The notes under the pieces were generated by a model. It ran no database searches, was not told the DNA's origin, and saw only the letters and a list, made by a program, of their open reading frames with translations. This document shows positions 41,928-52,899 of a stretch of DNA of 64,000 nt, in pieces. Made by a program: the position numbers and the translations under genes. Position 1 is the first letter of the stretch; every line of letters begins with the position of its first letter. The DNA lies in the NCBI GenBank assembly GCA_018136815.1, contig CM030931.1:1043511-1107510 (forward strand), written 5' to 3'. This DNA comes from Isochrysis galbana. Its lineage: Eukaryota > Haptophyta > Isochrysidales > Isochrysidaceae.

Positions 41928-43846
41928 CTTCTGCCCAAGTTGCTCGCGATGGCCGGCAAGAACGGTTGCCGACGTGCGATGCTCAAGAACAAGACGGAAA
42001 GCGTCGATGACGCCAACAAGGACAAGGAAGCCACCCAGGTGGAACTCAACAAGGCATATGACCTCCTCATCATGTGCATCAAGGATGACAAGCTTGTGGC
42101 CACCTTGGATGTGCTCTACACGGATGAGGAGGAAGAGAAGTACGACGGCCACCGTGCGTTCAAACACATCGACGAGTTGCACGTGGCGGTCAACACCGAA
42201 GACAAGGCCGAAGACAAGAAGATGGAGTATGACACACTCAAGATGACCAACCTCCAGGAGTTCCCCTCAAGGGAGGAGGTCACCAACCGCTTTGACAACA
42301 TGTTTGGCATCTTCCAAGGACTCAAGGGCACCGCGCGCGAAGTCTCCGTGGCCGAGTTGTGCCTCGACATGAAAGCGAGCTTCATTGGATGTGGAGAAGG
42401 AGTCCTTCGTGAAGTGGACAAGGCATGGGGCTCCTTGGAAGTTGAGCACCGCAAGAGGCCTGATATGGTGCACAAGAACCTTGTGGAGGCGGCGGCCATC
42501 GCCCATAAGCATGAGGCGGTGCGCTCCACGGTGCGTCCGGGCCAACGTGCAATGCAAGCGACCAAGACCGAGGATGACACGGATGCCATCAAGAAGGCCT
42601 ATGAGGCGGGCTTCAAGGCTGGCCAAGGTGGGCGTGGAGGTGGTAGGAGCAACAACAACAAGGACAAGAAGCCTTGCTCCCACTGCGACCGCATGCACAC
42701 GGGCATCTGCTGGTCCAACCCCGACGGTGACGACTCCCAAGGCTTCTATGTGGATGTACGGCCCATCCCCAAGGGCGAGACGACCAAGGCGTACTCGCTT
42801 GGACCGTACACCACCGACAAGCACAAGGACATGCACGCCACGCATGAGGAGGCAAAGGAGATTTGGCGCGCGCGACTTGGATCGCCTAGCGATGATCGCC
42901 TCCGCCGCCTGCCGGACTACTCCGTCGACGTGCCCGCCAACCTCAAGCGCCTTCAAGCAAGGAAGGCGGAAGACGTCAACGAGGTCGCGCTCAAGGCCAA
43001 TGCGCAACGTCGACCCGGAGGCGGAGGAGGAGGACCATGGATGACAAGCGCCGTCGGGGACGTTATCACCAACGACATCCTCACTATGCCTTGCCGCAGC
43101 GTGCTCACGGGCTACAAGTACGTGGACGTGTTCTACGACGTCTTCTCCGGCCTCGTGTTCGCGTATCCCATGCGCTTCAAGTCGGAGCATCCAACGATGT
43201 TGCAGCGCTTCTTGGCGGACACGCAAGGGTTCTTCATCGTGAAGCGCTTGCACTCGGACAATGAGCCCGTGCTCAAGAGCGACAAGGTGCAAGAGATTTG
43301 CGATAGCAACTTGATCCGCAAGCAAGAGAGCAACCCGTTTCTATGTGGATGTACGGCCCATCCCCAAGGGCGAGACGACCAAGGCGTACTCGCTTGGACC
43401 GTACACCACCGACAAGCACAAGGACATGCACGCCACGCATGAGGAGGCAAAGGAGATTTGGCGCGCGCGACTTGGATCGCCTAGCGATGATCGCCTCCGC
43501 CGCCTGCCGGACTACTCCGTCGACGTGCCCGCCAACCTCAAGCGCCTTCAAGCAAGGAAGGCGGAAGACGTCAACGAGGTCGCGCTCAAGGCCAATGCGC
43601 AACGTCGACCCGGAGGCGGAGGAGGAGGACCATGGATGACAAGCGCCGTTGGGGACGTTATCACCAACGACATCCTCACTATGCCTTGCCGCAGCGTGCT
43701 CACGGGCTACAAGTACGTGGACGTGTTCTACGACGTCTTCTCCGGCCTCGTGTTCGCGTATCCCATGCGCTTCAAGTCGGAGCATCCAACGATGTTGCAG
43801 CGCTTCTTGGCGGACACGCAAGGGTTCTTCATCGTGAAGCGCTTGC
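41928..43846 (+). pseudogene. Older copia copy, left part: gag-integrase with protease deleted and integrase duplicated
   Basis: The frame from 41933 reads copia gag (KLLAMAGKNGCRRAMLKNKT), the zinc knuckle CSHCDRMHTGIC and then jumps from SNPD to GDDSQGFYVDV, omitting the protease present in the intact copy. The integrase follows (VITNDIL, LHSDNEPV). At 43339 a 508-bp stretch already seen at 42744-43251 is repeated out of frame (595-bp offset). The copy is interrupted at 43847 by the younger copia insertion and resumes at 48961. Confidence 0.85.
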
Positions 43847-44093
43847 TGAGTGGCGAAAGCTGTCTTGTTACTTGTCTCTTAGGGGTCTCTACCCTTGCAC
43901 GTTCCGTTGTCCGTTCAAACGACTCAACCACGTTCAAACGACTCAACCGCCGTAACCGACTCAACCGCCGATCACGTAACCGACACAAAAACAAAACCCC
44001 AACAAGAACAAATGTTTTGCACACCACTTAGCCATAGCTAGGCTTTGTGTTCACGACACACATGAAGCCTTGCATGAAGCCTTGCGCTTCTCA
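43847..44093 (-). repeat. Copia 3' LTR
   Basis: 247 bp, TGAG...CTCA ends, no difference seen by eye from the LTR at 48714-48960. Contains internal GACTCAACCGCCGTAACC-type short repeats. The 5-bp duplication CTTGC flanks the whole element (43842-43846 and 48961-48965). Confidence 0.93.
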
Positions 44094-44102
44094 CCCCCCC
44101 TT
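44094..44102 (-). other. Copia polypurine tract
   Basis: AAGGGGGGG directly precedes the 3' LTR on the minus strand and is the expected primer for plus-strand synthesis. Confidence 0.75.
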
Positions 44103-44157
44103 GACCTGATCCCCTGGAGAAGGGCAACAAATGAGGGATTCGCAAGGCAGCAAGATC

Positions 44158-47100
44158 TCAAATGCGAACCATGATCAGCCCACGGAACTTGGTGAACTTG
44201 TTCGCAGCTAAGGGCTTCGTCATCATGTCGGCCACATTGAGCTCGGTCTGCACGTGGTAGACACGTAACACATTCTTCTGCGTGAGCTCACGCACGTAGA
44301 GCTCACGACGATGGATGTGACGGGCCAAACCCTTCATGATGGGATTGTCCGCGAGTGCCTTTGCACCCTTGCTGTCGGACAAGAGCGGACTTGGCTCCGC
44401 TTGCTTCCAACCGAGATCCGCGAGCGTGTTACGGAAGTTCTCGATACGTTGCGAAGCAAGGGAGGCCGCCATCGTTTCCGCTTCATTGGCCGACAAGGAG
44501 ATGCTGTTTTGGCGCTTGCTGCCCCAATCGACGAGGCTACCATTGATGAAGATGAGCCAACCGCTCGTCGAACGTACTACGTCCCACGATGCGTCGACCA
44601 TGCCGCGTACCATGCCTTCACCTTGACGAAAGAGGCCGATGATGGGGCTATCGCCATTGTTCTTGTAGTACTTGAGGCCCATGGTGCCACGGTTCTTGAG
44701 GTAGAGAAGGCAATGCAGTGCCGCCTGCCAAAGGTTCACGGTGGGGAACGACATCGCGCGGCAAAGTTGGCCCACCGTGTACGAGATGTCGGGGTTGCTC
44801 ACCACGGCGGCGTAGAGGAGACTACCGACAAGGCCGCGGTACTTGGTGCCAAACTTGGGATCGAGCTCCGCCTTGATCCGCTCTTTCTCGTCTTGCGCCT
44901 CGATGACGTCCTTGCCGAGGTACGAGTTGCATGGCGTGTCGACGGTGTTGCGCAACGTGTCCTCGTACTTGGTCATCTCTTCGAGGTGCGCGCCCATCAT
45001 CTTGTTGATGTAGTCTCCTTGGTGAAGAATGATTCCATCACTCACTTCCTTGAGTTGGGCTCCAAGTACTTCATCGAGACCTTCATGCCAAGTGAGCTTG
45101 AAGCCATCCTTCTCCATGGCCTCAAACACCTTGCGCACGAGCTTCATGTCATTGGAGCCCCACGGCATGTCGTCCACGTACGTGGCCATGACCATGAAGG
45201 AATCCTCATCACGGAGCACGTAAAGGCATGGCTCGCTGAACGCCACGATGAAGCCAAATGCCTCAAGCCACATGGACAACTTGAGCCACCAATTGCGGCC
45301 GGATTGCACCAAGCCATAGAGCGATTGCCCTAAGAGGGCTGCTAGCTCTTGTCCGTGTTCATCGTACTTGCGGTAGTTCTTGGGCATGCGTACCCAAACG
45401 CGCTCGTTGGGGGGCAACTCGCTCTGCGTGTACGCGGAGATGGCATCGGCGGCGCCCTTGTACGTGCACATGATGACGGAAATGACGCAGAAGAGTCGAA
45501 AGCCGCCATGGGAGATGGTTGGCGAGTACGAGAGGTCAAAGTCAATGCCCGGTACTTGGCGGAAGCCTTGGACGTACATGCGCGACTTGCGGATGCCGTC
45601 GCGCTTGTAGCGGAGGGTCTCACCTAGTGGGATGGCGCGTCCCACTTCCTTGATTGGCTTCTCGTCGATGAAGGTCTTGTTGGTCACCAAGGTGTTGTAC
45701 TCCTTCATGCGTGCCTCCTCCCACAAGTCTTGTTCATCTTGTGGTAGGTACTTGAGTTGGTGCGGCTTGAAGGGCTTTGGGAAGCCGATGTAGATGGCGT
45801 CGTCGCACACCTCGGTCGCCATCAAGATCTTGTGGCACATCGACGCCGAGTACTCGCTAGCACTCTCGTCGCCCAAGATGGTGTTGTCGTTGCCCAAGGT
45901 GGAGTAGTCCATCACCGTGTACGGGAGCTCCTCTCCCGCGATGCGGCTTGAGCGGCGTGGCGCGGTGTCCTCCTTGCCATCTTCCGACTCGAATGGCCCG
46001 CGTTGCACTTCGCCACTTGGCGTAAGCGTGTCGTCATCCTCCTCATCGGACTCGATGATGCGGCGGTGCCGTTGAGGAGCTCGGATAGGCGGCGTGCTGT
46101 CGGAGGTGTTGTCGCTAGCATCCTCTTCCACCTCCGTGATGGGGCCCGAGTAGGAATGCTCCGAGGGCGTGTAGTCCGGATCCTCGTGGTCCTCCGGGAT
46201 GCCAAACGCGTAGATTGAGCCATGCATCTTGCCGTATTGGTCGGTCTTGTCAATGGGGATCTCACCCCCCCTCGTGGTTTTCCACGGGAACTCGGTCTCC
46301 ATGAAGGTGGCGTGCACACCGCTCACAAACACCTTGCCCGTCTCGAGGGACATGAAGATGTTGCCCGTGTGGTAGCGTGCCGGGCCCAAGTAGATGCACT
46401 CTTGTGCTTGCTCCGACAAGTTGTTGTCGCGATACGCCTTGGGCTTCTGCACGATGGCCTTGCAACCGAACACCTTGAGCATGCTCAGGTTGACCGTGTG
46501 GCGGATGCCGGCACGCACTAGAGGAGGAGCAGTGTCTTTGGCGCCGGGGATGCGGTTGATGATCACCATCGCGGGATAGAGCGCAAACTCCCAATACTCT
46601 TGGGGGGCATTGCACCCCAGGAGCAATGGTCGCATGGTGCGCTCGAGCAACTTGACCGCGATTTCCGCAGGGTTGCCCCACGGCTCGTACGGGTTGCTCT
46701 CTTGCTTGCGGATCAAGTTGCTATCGCAAATCTCTTGCACCTTGTCGCTCTTGAGTACGGGCTCATTGTCCGAGTGCAAGCGCTTCACGGTGAAGAACCC
46801 TTGCGTGTCCGCCAAGAAGCGCTGCAACATCGTTGGGTGCTCCGACTTGAAGCGCATGGGATACGCGAACACTAGGCCGGAGAAGACGTCGTAGAACACG
46901 TCCACGTACTTGTAGCCCGTGAGCACGCTGCGGCAAGGCATAGTTAGGATGTCGTTGGTGATGACGTCCCCGACGGCGTTTGTCATCCATGGTCCTCCAC
47001 CTCCGCCTCCGGGTCGGCGTTGCGCATTGGCCTTGAGCGCGACCTCGTTGACGTCTTCCGCCTTCCTTGCTTGAATGCGCTTGAGGTTGGCGGGCACGTC

Positions 47101-48681
47101 GACGGAGTAGTCCGGCAGGCGGCGGAGGCGTTCATCGCTAGGCGATCCAAGGCGCGCGCGCCAAATCTCCTTGGCCTCCTCATGCGTGGCGTGCATGTCC
47201 TTGTGCTTGTCGGTGGTGTACGGTCCAAGCGAGTACGCCTTGGTCGTCTCGCCCTTGGGGATGGGCTGTACGTCCACATAGAAGCCTTGGGAGTCGTCAC
47301 CCATGGTGAAAGGCATGAATGCACCTCCAGGAAGTTCAAAGCCATTCACCTTGCCCATGATGCACTTCATATCATCATTGCGTGAGCACGCCTTGTGGGT
47401 GGAGAGCATGTTGCGTTTGAATGGGCCAAAGGATGCGTCGGGCTTCTCGACCACATGCCATCCAAGGGGTGCACCGGCTTGGGGGCGCACAAGTGCAAGG
47501 AACTTGGCGGTGCCGGTGCCCCAAGTCTTGATTGCCTTGCCACTTGCCACCTCAACCATGTCCGTGCGCGTCTCATCCACGCCATCCGGAAAGAAGCTGA
47601 TGTCGTTGAAGTAGTCCGCCCCGGTGGCGCCCGAGTCGATGAGGATGCGCAGCGAATCATTCTCGGTGTTCTTGGTCGTGGTGGCGCATATCTTGTTGCA
47701 GGTGAAGGTGAGGCGTCCACCACTTTGCTTGTTTTCCTTCTTCATCTTGGCATCGTAGAGGTTGGCCTTGATCTTGGCTTGGAGGCCCTCCGGCACCTTG
47801 TCCCAATCGATCAAGTGCGCGGTGTCGGGGTTGGACCAGCAGATGCCCGCGTGCATGCGGTCGCAGTGGGAGCAGGGCTTCTTGTCCTTGTTGTTGTTGT
47901 TCCTACCACCTCCACGCCCACCTTGGCCAGCCTTGAAGCCCGCCTCATAGGCCTTCTTGATGGCATCCGTGTCATCCTCGGTCTTGGTCGCTTGCATTGC
48001 ACGTTGGCCCGGACGCACCGTGGAGCGCACCGCCTCATGCTTATGGGCGATGGCCGCCGCCTCCACAAGGTTCTTGTGCACCATATCAGGCCTCTTGCGG
48101 TGCTCAACTTCCAAGGAGCCCCATGCCTTGTCCACTTCACGAAGGACTCCTTCTCCACATCCAATGAAGCTCGCTTTCATGTCGAGGCACAACTCGGCCA
48201 CGGAGACTTCGCGCGCGGTGCCCTTGAGTCCTTGGAAGATGCCAAACATGTTGTCAAAGCGGTTGGTGACCTCCTCCCTTGAGGGGAACTCCTGGAGGTT
48301 GGTCATCTTGAGTGTGTCATACTCCATCTTCTTGTCTTCAGCCTTGTCTTCGGTGTTGACCGCCACGTGCAACTCGTCGATGTGTTTGAACGCACGGTGG
48401 CCGTCGTACTTCTCTTCCTCCTCATCCGTGTAGAGCACATCCAAGGTGGCCACAAGCTTGTCATCCTTGATGCACATGATGAGGAGGTCATATGCCTTGT
48501 TCAGTTCCACCTGGGTGGCTTCCTTGTCCTTGTCGGCGTCATCGACGCTTTCCGTCTTGTTCTTGAGCATCGCACGTCGGCAACCGTTCTTGCCGGCCAT
48601 CGCGAGCAACTTGGGCCTGAATGCTCTCCATTCAGCACCATCCTTGTTGTAGAAGAAGATCTTGTCATTGTTCTTGTCCAT
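44158..48681 (-). CDS. Copia Gag-Pol polyprotein
   Basis: ATG 48681 gives about 1507 residues in one frame. Gag comes first, with a zinc knuckle of unusual spacing, CSHCDRMHAGIC (C-x2-C-x3-H-x3-C instead of C-x2-C-x4-H-x4-C). The protease has RILIDSGATG. The integrase follows with VITNDIL, LHSDNEPV and the GNPAEIAVK position. Reverse transcriptase has ATYVDDMPWGS. RNase H has GMVDASWD, LSANEAE and SDSKGA, and the end is VADMMTKPLAANKF. The order PR-IN-RT-RH identifies copia. No internal stop or frameshift is visible, so it may be active. Confidence 0.95.
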   Translation of the reverse strand: MDKNNDKIFFYNKDGAEWRAFRPKLLAMAGKNGCRRAMLKNKTESVDDADKDKEATQVELNKAYDLLIMCIKDDKLVATLDVLYTDEEEEKYDGHRAFKHIDELHVAVNTEDKAEDKKMEYDTLKMTNLQEFPSREEVTNRFDNMFGIFQGLKGTAREVSVAELCLDMKASFIGCGEGVLREVDKAWGSLEVEHRKRPDMVHKNLVEAAAIAHKHEAVRSTVRPGQRAMQATKTEDDTDAIKKAYEAGFKAGQGGRGGGRNNNNKDKKPCSHCDRMHAGICWSNPDTAHLIDWDKVPEGLQAKIKANLYDAKMKKENKQSGGRLTFTCNKICATTTKNTENDSLRILIDSGATGADYFNDISFFPDGVDETRTDMVEVASGKAIKTWGTGTAKFLALVRPQAGAPLGWHVVEKPDASFGPFKRNMLSTHKACSRNDDMKCIMGKVNGFELPGGAFMPFTMGDDSQGFYVDVQPIPKGETTKAYSLGPYTTDKHKDMHATHEEAKEIWRARLGSPSDERLRRLPDYSVDVPANLKRIQARKAEDVNEVALKANAQRRPGGGGGGPWMTNAVGDVITNDILTMPCRSVLTGYKYVDVFYDVFSGLVFAYPMRFKSEHPTMLQRFLADTQGFFTVKRLHSDNEPVLKSDKVQEICDSNLIRKQESNPYEPWGNPAEIAVKLLERTMRPLLLGCNAPQEYWEFALYPAMVIINRIPGAKDTAPPLVRAGIRHTVNLSMLKVFGCKAIVQKPKAYRDNNLSEQAQECIYLGPARYHTGNIFMSLETGKVFVSGVHATFMETEFPWKTTRGGEIPIDKTDQYGKMHGSIYAFGIPEDHEDPDYTPSEHSYSGPITEVEEDASDNTSDSTPPIRAPQRHRRIIESDEEDDDTLTPSGEVQRGPFESEDGKEDTAPRRSSRIAGEELPYTVMDYSTLGNDNTILGDESASEYSASMCHKILMATEVCDDAIYIGFPKPFKPHQLKYLPQDEQDLWEEARMKEYNTLVTNKTFIDEKPIKEVGRAIPLGETLRYKRDGIRKSRMYVQGFRQVPGIDFDLSYSPTISHGGFRLFCVISVIMCTYKGAADAISAYTQSELPPNERVWVRMPKNYRKYDEHGQELAALLGQSLYGLVQSGRNWWLKLSMWLEAFGFIVAFSEPCLYVLRDEDSFMVMATYVDDMPWGSNDMKLVRKVFEAMEKDGFKLTWHEGLDEVLGAQLKEVSDGIILHQGDYINKMMGAHLEEMTKYEDTLRNTVDTPCNSYLGKDVIEAQDEKERIKAELDPKFGTKYRGLVGSLLYAAVVSNPDISYTVGQLCRAMSFPTVNLWQAALHCLLYLKNRGTMGLKYYKNNGDSPIIGLFRQGEGMVRGMVDASWDVVRSTSGWLIFINGSLVDWGSKRQNSISLSANEAETMAASLASQRIENFRNTLADLGWKQAEPSPLLSDSKGAKALADNPIMKGLARHIHRRELYVRELTQKNVLRVYHVQTELNVADMMTKPLAANKFTKFRGLIMVRI

Positions 48682-48698
48682 GTCTCTTTGTCTCTCTC

Positions 48699-48711
48699 GG
48701 CGGGGGTACCA
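48699..48711 (-). other. Copia primer-binding site
   Basis: TGGTACCCCCGCC begins two bases after the 5' LTR and is complementary to a tRNA 3' end (GGCGGGGGTA plus CCA). I cannot name the tRNA. Confidence 0.6.
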
Positions 48712-48713
48712 GA

Positions 48714-48960
48714 TGAGTGGCGAAAGCTGTCTTGTTACTTGTCTCTTAGGGGTCTCTACCCTTGCACGTTCCGTTGTCCGTTCAAACGACTCAACCACGT
48801 TCAAACGACTCAACCGCCGTAACCGACTCAACCGCCGATCACGTAACCGACACAAAAACAAAACCCCAACAAGAACAAATGTTTTGCACACCACTTAGCC
48901 ATAGCTAGGCTTTGTGTTCACGACACACATGAAGCCTTGCATGAAGCCTTGCGCTTCTCA
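48714..48960 (-). repeat. Copia 5' LTR
   Basis: 247 bp matching the LTR at 43847-44093. It should carry the promoter; on the minus strand it starts TGAGAAGCGCAAGGC. Confidence 0.93.
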
Positions 48961-50115
48961 CTTGCACTCGGACAATGAGCCCGTGCTCAAGAGCGACAAG
49001 GTGCAAGAGATTTGCGATAGCAACTTGATCCGCAAGCAAGAGAGCAACCCGTACGAGCCGTGGGGCAACCCTGCGGAAATCGCGGTCAAGTTGCTCGAGC
49101 GCACCATGCGTCCATTGCTCCTGGGGTGCAATGCCCCCCAAGAGTATTGGGAGTTTGCGCTCTATCCCGCGATGGTGATCATCAACCGCATCCCCGGCGC
49201 CAAAGACACTGCTCCTCCTCTAGTGCGTGCCGGCATCCGCCACACGGTCAACCTGAGCATGCTCAAGGTGTTCGGTTGCAAGGCCATCGTGCAGAAGCCC
49301 AAGGCGTACCGCGACAACAACTTGTCGGAGCAAGCACAAGAGTGCATCTACTTGGGCCCGGCACGCTACCACACGGGCAACATCTTCATGTCGCTCGAGA
49401 CGGGCAAGGTGTTTGTGAGCGGTGTGCACGCCACCTTCATGGAGTCCGAGTTCCCGTGGAAAACCACGAGGGGGGGTGAGATCCCCATTGACAAGACCGA
49501 CCAATACGGCAAGATGCATGGCTCAATCTACGCGTTTGGCGGGGTGAGAAGCGCAAGGCTTCATACAAGGCTTCATGCAAGGCTTAATGTGCGTCGTGAA
49601 CCCAAGGCCTAGCTATGGCTAGGTGGTGTGCAAAGCATTTGTTCTTGTTGGGGTTTTGTTTTTGTGTCGGTTACGTGACCGGCGGTTGAGTCGGTTACGG
49701 CGGTTGAGTCGGTTACGGCGGTTGAGTCGTTTGAACGGACAACGGACCGTGCAAGGGTAGAGGGCGTCATCGACGCTTTCCGTCTTGTTCTTGAGCATCG
49801 CACGTCGGCAACCGTTCTTGCCGGCCATCGCGAGCAACTTGGGCCTGAATGCTCTCCATTCAGCACCATCCTTGTTGTAGAAGAAGATCTTGTCATTGTT
49901 CTTGTCCATGTCTCTTTGTCTCTCGGCGGGGGTACCAGATGAGTGGCGAAAGCTGTCTTGTTACTTGTCTCTTAGGGGTCTCTACCCTTACACGGTCCGG
50001 TGTCCGTTCAAACGACTCAACCGCCGTAACCGCCCCATCACGGTCGTGGAAGAGGATGCTAGCGACAACACCTCCGACAGCACGCCGCCTATCCGAGCTC
50101 CTCAACGGCACCACC
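48961..50115 (+). pseudogene. Older copia copy, right part, rearranged
   Basis: 48961-49546 resumes the integrase of the interrupted copy (LHSDNEPV, GNPAEIAVK, up to GSIYAFG). At 49547 it jumps to a plus-oriented LTR start (TGAGAAGCGCAAGGC, to about 49768), then to a minus-oriented gag start (49909-49769, MDKNNDKIFFYNKDGAEW), then to part of a minus-oriented LTR (49937-50028), and finally returns to plus-oriented polyprotein (VEEDASDNTSDSTPPIRAP) until 50113. At least three deletion or inversion events are needed. Confidence 0.8.
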
Positions 50116-50282
50116 AGGTTGAAACACGTTTGGTATGGCCGGTGGGTGTTCACAGCCTTTTCCAACACTGAGAAGTCGTTGTCTTTAAAGCTACCGGTAG
50201 TCTTCGTTGCGCCCCTTCTACCCTTCGTGGAGGGTATGAGCTGGTAGAGCTTATGGCTCCGTCACTAGTTGTGCATGCCTTG

Positions 50283-50508
50283 CATGAAGGGCATCAGTAA
50301 AAATATACCGGAGGGGGCCCGAATACTTTTTAGCGCTTGGTCTTCAGAGGCTTAAAATTGGCCACATTTTTCGAAAATTTTGCCGGAGGACCCCCCATTT
50401 TTTTTGCTGATCTCTCATACCAGAACCTATAGAAAGCTTATTTAGGCCTCCATTTGCCCATTACCGATTTCGCCCTCCACACCCCCCTAGTGAGTGACCG
50501 GGCTAGAT
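50283..50508. repeat. Second copy of the 1199-1445 repeat
   Basis: Same order of blocks as the first copy, ending CCCCCTAGTGAGTGACCGGG. Divergence is moderate, so neither copy is recent. Confidence 0.7.
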
Positions 50509-50519
50509 CTCGAAGGGAG

Positions 50520-50581
50520 GAGTACACGTGATAGCTGATAGCGTAGCGGACACCTTCAAGAGTATTTTGTTAGTATTGTAG

Positions 50582-50613
<32 letters not shown>

Positions 50614-51090
50614 AGTATTATTATTCAACTACACTTGCATGTAGCTAGCTGCACCTGCACTGTAGCTTCACCCATATTCTCCGTTGCAAAATTGATTCTT
50701 GTTCGTGCACTAGCTCACACACTGTGGCCCGCCTATGACCTGCCCATAGACTCCGAGATCATGACAGAGAAAGGAGCGAGGAACGCGATGAGACTCCTCC
50801 TCAGCCACTCCGACCTAACTTCCTAGCTGCCGCCTAAACGAGAACGAAGTCAAATTGCCACCTACCTAAGAGAGGTGAAGACTAGAGCGAGAAGAAGGCC
50901 ATCACCCCGTAGGTGGCAGGCCCCAGGCCATCTAGTCGGGTCCAATTTTCAAGGCGGATCACAAAGGATGGTATGTAGACGAATCTCTCGCATCCCATCC
51001 CATCACCCCCTACTTGGCACGCCTCAAGGCTACCCAAGTCGAGTTCAATTTTCGCGGCTGATCACAAAGGACGTTATGTAGTTGAGTCAC
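50520..51090. other. No supported gene; microsatellite and a short duplication
   Basis: (GTT)n at 50580-50615. A roughly 110-bp imperfect direct repeat (CATCACCCC...GCGGATCACAAAGGA...TTATGTAG type) occurs at 50900-50975 and 51003-51080. Downstream of the sulfotransferase gene. Confidence 0.5.
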
Positions 51091-52540
51091 TTAACGCGAG
51101 AACCAAGTTGATGTGATTCGAGGTCGTTCCGGGGCATACGCGGAATGGGGAGTCATCGGTCTCTCTGCATCATATGCCGCGCGCAGCTCTCTATATGTAG
51201 CGCAACCGGTAGCTCTTGTCAAGATCTCGGCCCAACGTTGCTCAAGCCTACGCCTAACTTGTAGCGGAATCTTGCCTTGATGACCAACGCTCCCACCTCC
51301 TTGCCGCACTTTGCTAACTGATGTGGGGAGATCAGGAGGCAGTCCCATTTTCGGAAGAACATGTCGGCGCACGAAATGGTCATCGAAATGGTGAGTTTGT
51401 TCAGCTGATGACATGAACTCGAAGGAACTCAGGACAACTGTGCGCTCTATGAGGCCTGGAGAACACGGCACATTGAGGAATTCCGCCACGCGAGCAATGC
51501 ATCCTGTCGACATGGAAATATAGAGTAGGGGGTGAACGGTCCAACATAGGTCTTAGCCGCGAACGTTTCGCTCCTGAAAGATGGAGTGAGCCACATGTTC
51601 TTCCCATCGGGCGTCATGGCATGGTGAATCACAGTCACCATGAATACTTGTTGCAAGTCATTCATGAATGCCACTTGAGGAACTCAAAGTTTGTAAGCAC
51701 CGGACGGCACACGACGGGTGTGCCTTCGAGAGCTCAGCTTACCGGGGAGATCTTCCTTCAAATCCTCGTAAAATATCCACATCACATCTGGATTTGTGCG
51801 TTGCTCCCACCAAGAAAGAAAGTGATGCCAGATTTGACCCGAATGGGATACACCTGCGAAAATTGCTTCAGCGAACTGCTCCTGGGTGATGTCTCCTGGC
51901 TTCAGATTCGTATATGCTGGCAGGAACTTGTAAAAGGAATAGAAGGCGTCCAGCGGATCGCGAGCGACATATACATAGCGAGCACCTTTGCAGATGTTCT
52001 CCCATGTCGCATGTGACTTGAAAGCACGGGGCACTGCACATTGAGGTTCCGAGAGGTCCTGGCCGCAGTCATGTGCGAGGACATCCCAAGGAACAACCTC
52101 GGTGATCTCTCCGAATGCCATCGTTTTCTCAATCTCTGCGCCAGTTCGCAAGGCATGCACTATCTGCATCATCCATGTTGTCCCACACTTTGGATATGTC
52201 ACTATGAACACCTGGTGCGAAAGAGGGATGTAAAGGTGGGCCAACTCGCTTCGCAGAGCTGGCAATTCCAGGTAGCAGAGCGGCTAGAGCATACATCTGA
52301 AGGCGCTGGAACAAATTTGCGCCCTTTCTCGAGGCTCTCAGCCGAGTGCATAAGTCTATTACGTGTCGTCATCAGCTGGAGAGCAAGTTCGCCCTTCCGT
52401 CTGGCTTCCGCTTGGCGTCCTGCAGCCTCATCTTTAGCTTGGAGCTCAAGAATGCGGAGCCGGCGCAGTAGCGCTAGGATGATACCACAAGCAGCGGCTG
52501 CGGTGATCGCAGCGCTGACTCCCCTTGCGGCGCCAGCCAT
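51091..52540 (-). CDS. Cytosolic-type sulfotransferase, three exons
   Basis: Exons 52295-52540, 51743-52211 and 51091-51503; introns of 83 and 239 nt with donors GTATGC and GTAAGC; total 375 residues. Exon 1 carries a hydrophobic segment (AAITAAAACGIILALLRRLR) and a helical region ending KFVPAPSD. Exon 2 begins VFIVTYPKCGTTWMMQIVH, the 5'-phosphosulfate-binding loop, and includes FKSHATWENI and YVYVARDPLDAFYSFYKFLP, the 3'-phosphate site. Exon 3 has the family's C-terminal loop as KVRQGGGSVGHQGKIP. The joint FVPAPSD-VFIVTYPK is the family consensus and supports the splice. It transfers sulfate from PAPS to a small acceptor. The N-terminal membrane segment is unusual for a Sulfotransfer_1 enzyme. 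Confidence 0.88.
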
Positions 52541-52614
52541 CGGCTGAGCCGGCAGAGGAGGTGAGGCGGAGGCGGTGATGAGTGAGAAGCAAAGAGAGCG
52601 AGGGCCGTATAAAA

Positions 52615-52636
52615 GTACTACTACTAGTAGTAGTAC
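52615..52636. promoter_or_regulatory. 22-bp perfect palindrome upstream of the sulfotransferase
   Basis: GTACTACTACT followed by its exact reverse complement, 75-96 nt before ATG 52540, next to a TATAAAA string at 52608. Similar palindromes precede the MerC and 62899 genes. Confidence 0.55.
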
Positions 52637-52899
52637 ATAAAAACGCAGGCGATGCCTCCCCAATCGGCGAATGGATGGAGCGATGGCGATGGAGCGCTTG
52701 GTACCCTGCACTCTGGGGCCCGAGCCATGCGATCATGCGATCGCAATTGCCGGTGGATGCCGCCTCAAGATCGGCGCTCGGCGCGGGCTCTTCTGGAAGA
52801 CCAAAGCCGCCCCGGTCATGCCTGTCCGACTGTCCGACCCTCTGCTCAGTCAAGCATGCGCACTCAATTCATTCATTCCGGGCTAGAAAAAGAGGCGGC

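Larger units (their letters stand above)
43847..48960 (-). mobile_element. Full-length Ty1/copia retrotransposon
   Basis: Two 247-bp LTRs, CTTGC target duplication, a primer-binding site and polypurine tract in the right places and an open polyprotein frame make this an apparently complete element of 5114 bp. It inserted into the integrase region of an older copia copy on the opposite strand: joining 43846 to 48966 restores the reading LHSDNEPVLKSD. Confidence 0.93.

Noticed and set aside
42267..43325. Long minus-strand frame antisense to copia gag-integrase (also 44311-45333 and 47395-48282)
   Set aside because: Shadow frames caused by codon bias at third positions of the polyprotein.
50580..50615. 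GTT array as a CRISPR or regulatory array
   Set aside because: A plain trinucleotide microsatellite with no spacers.
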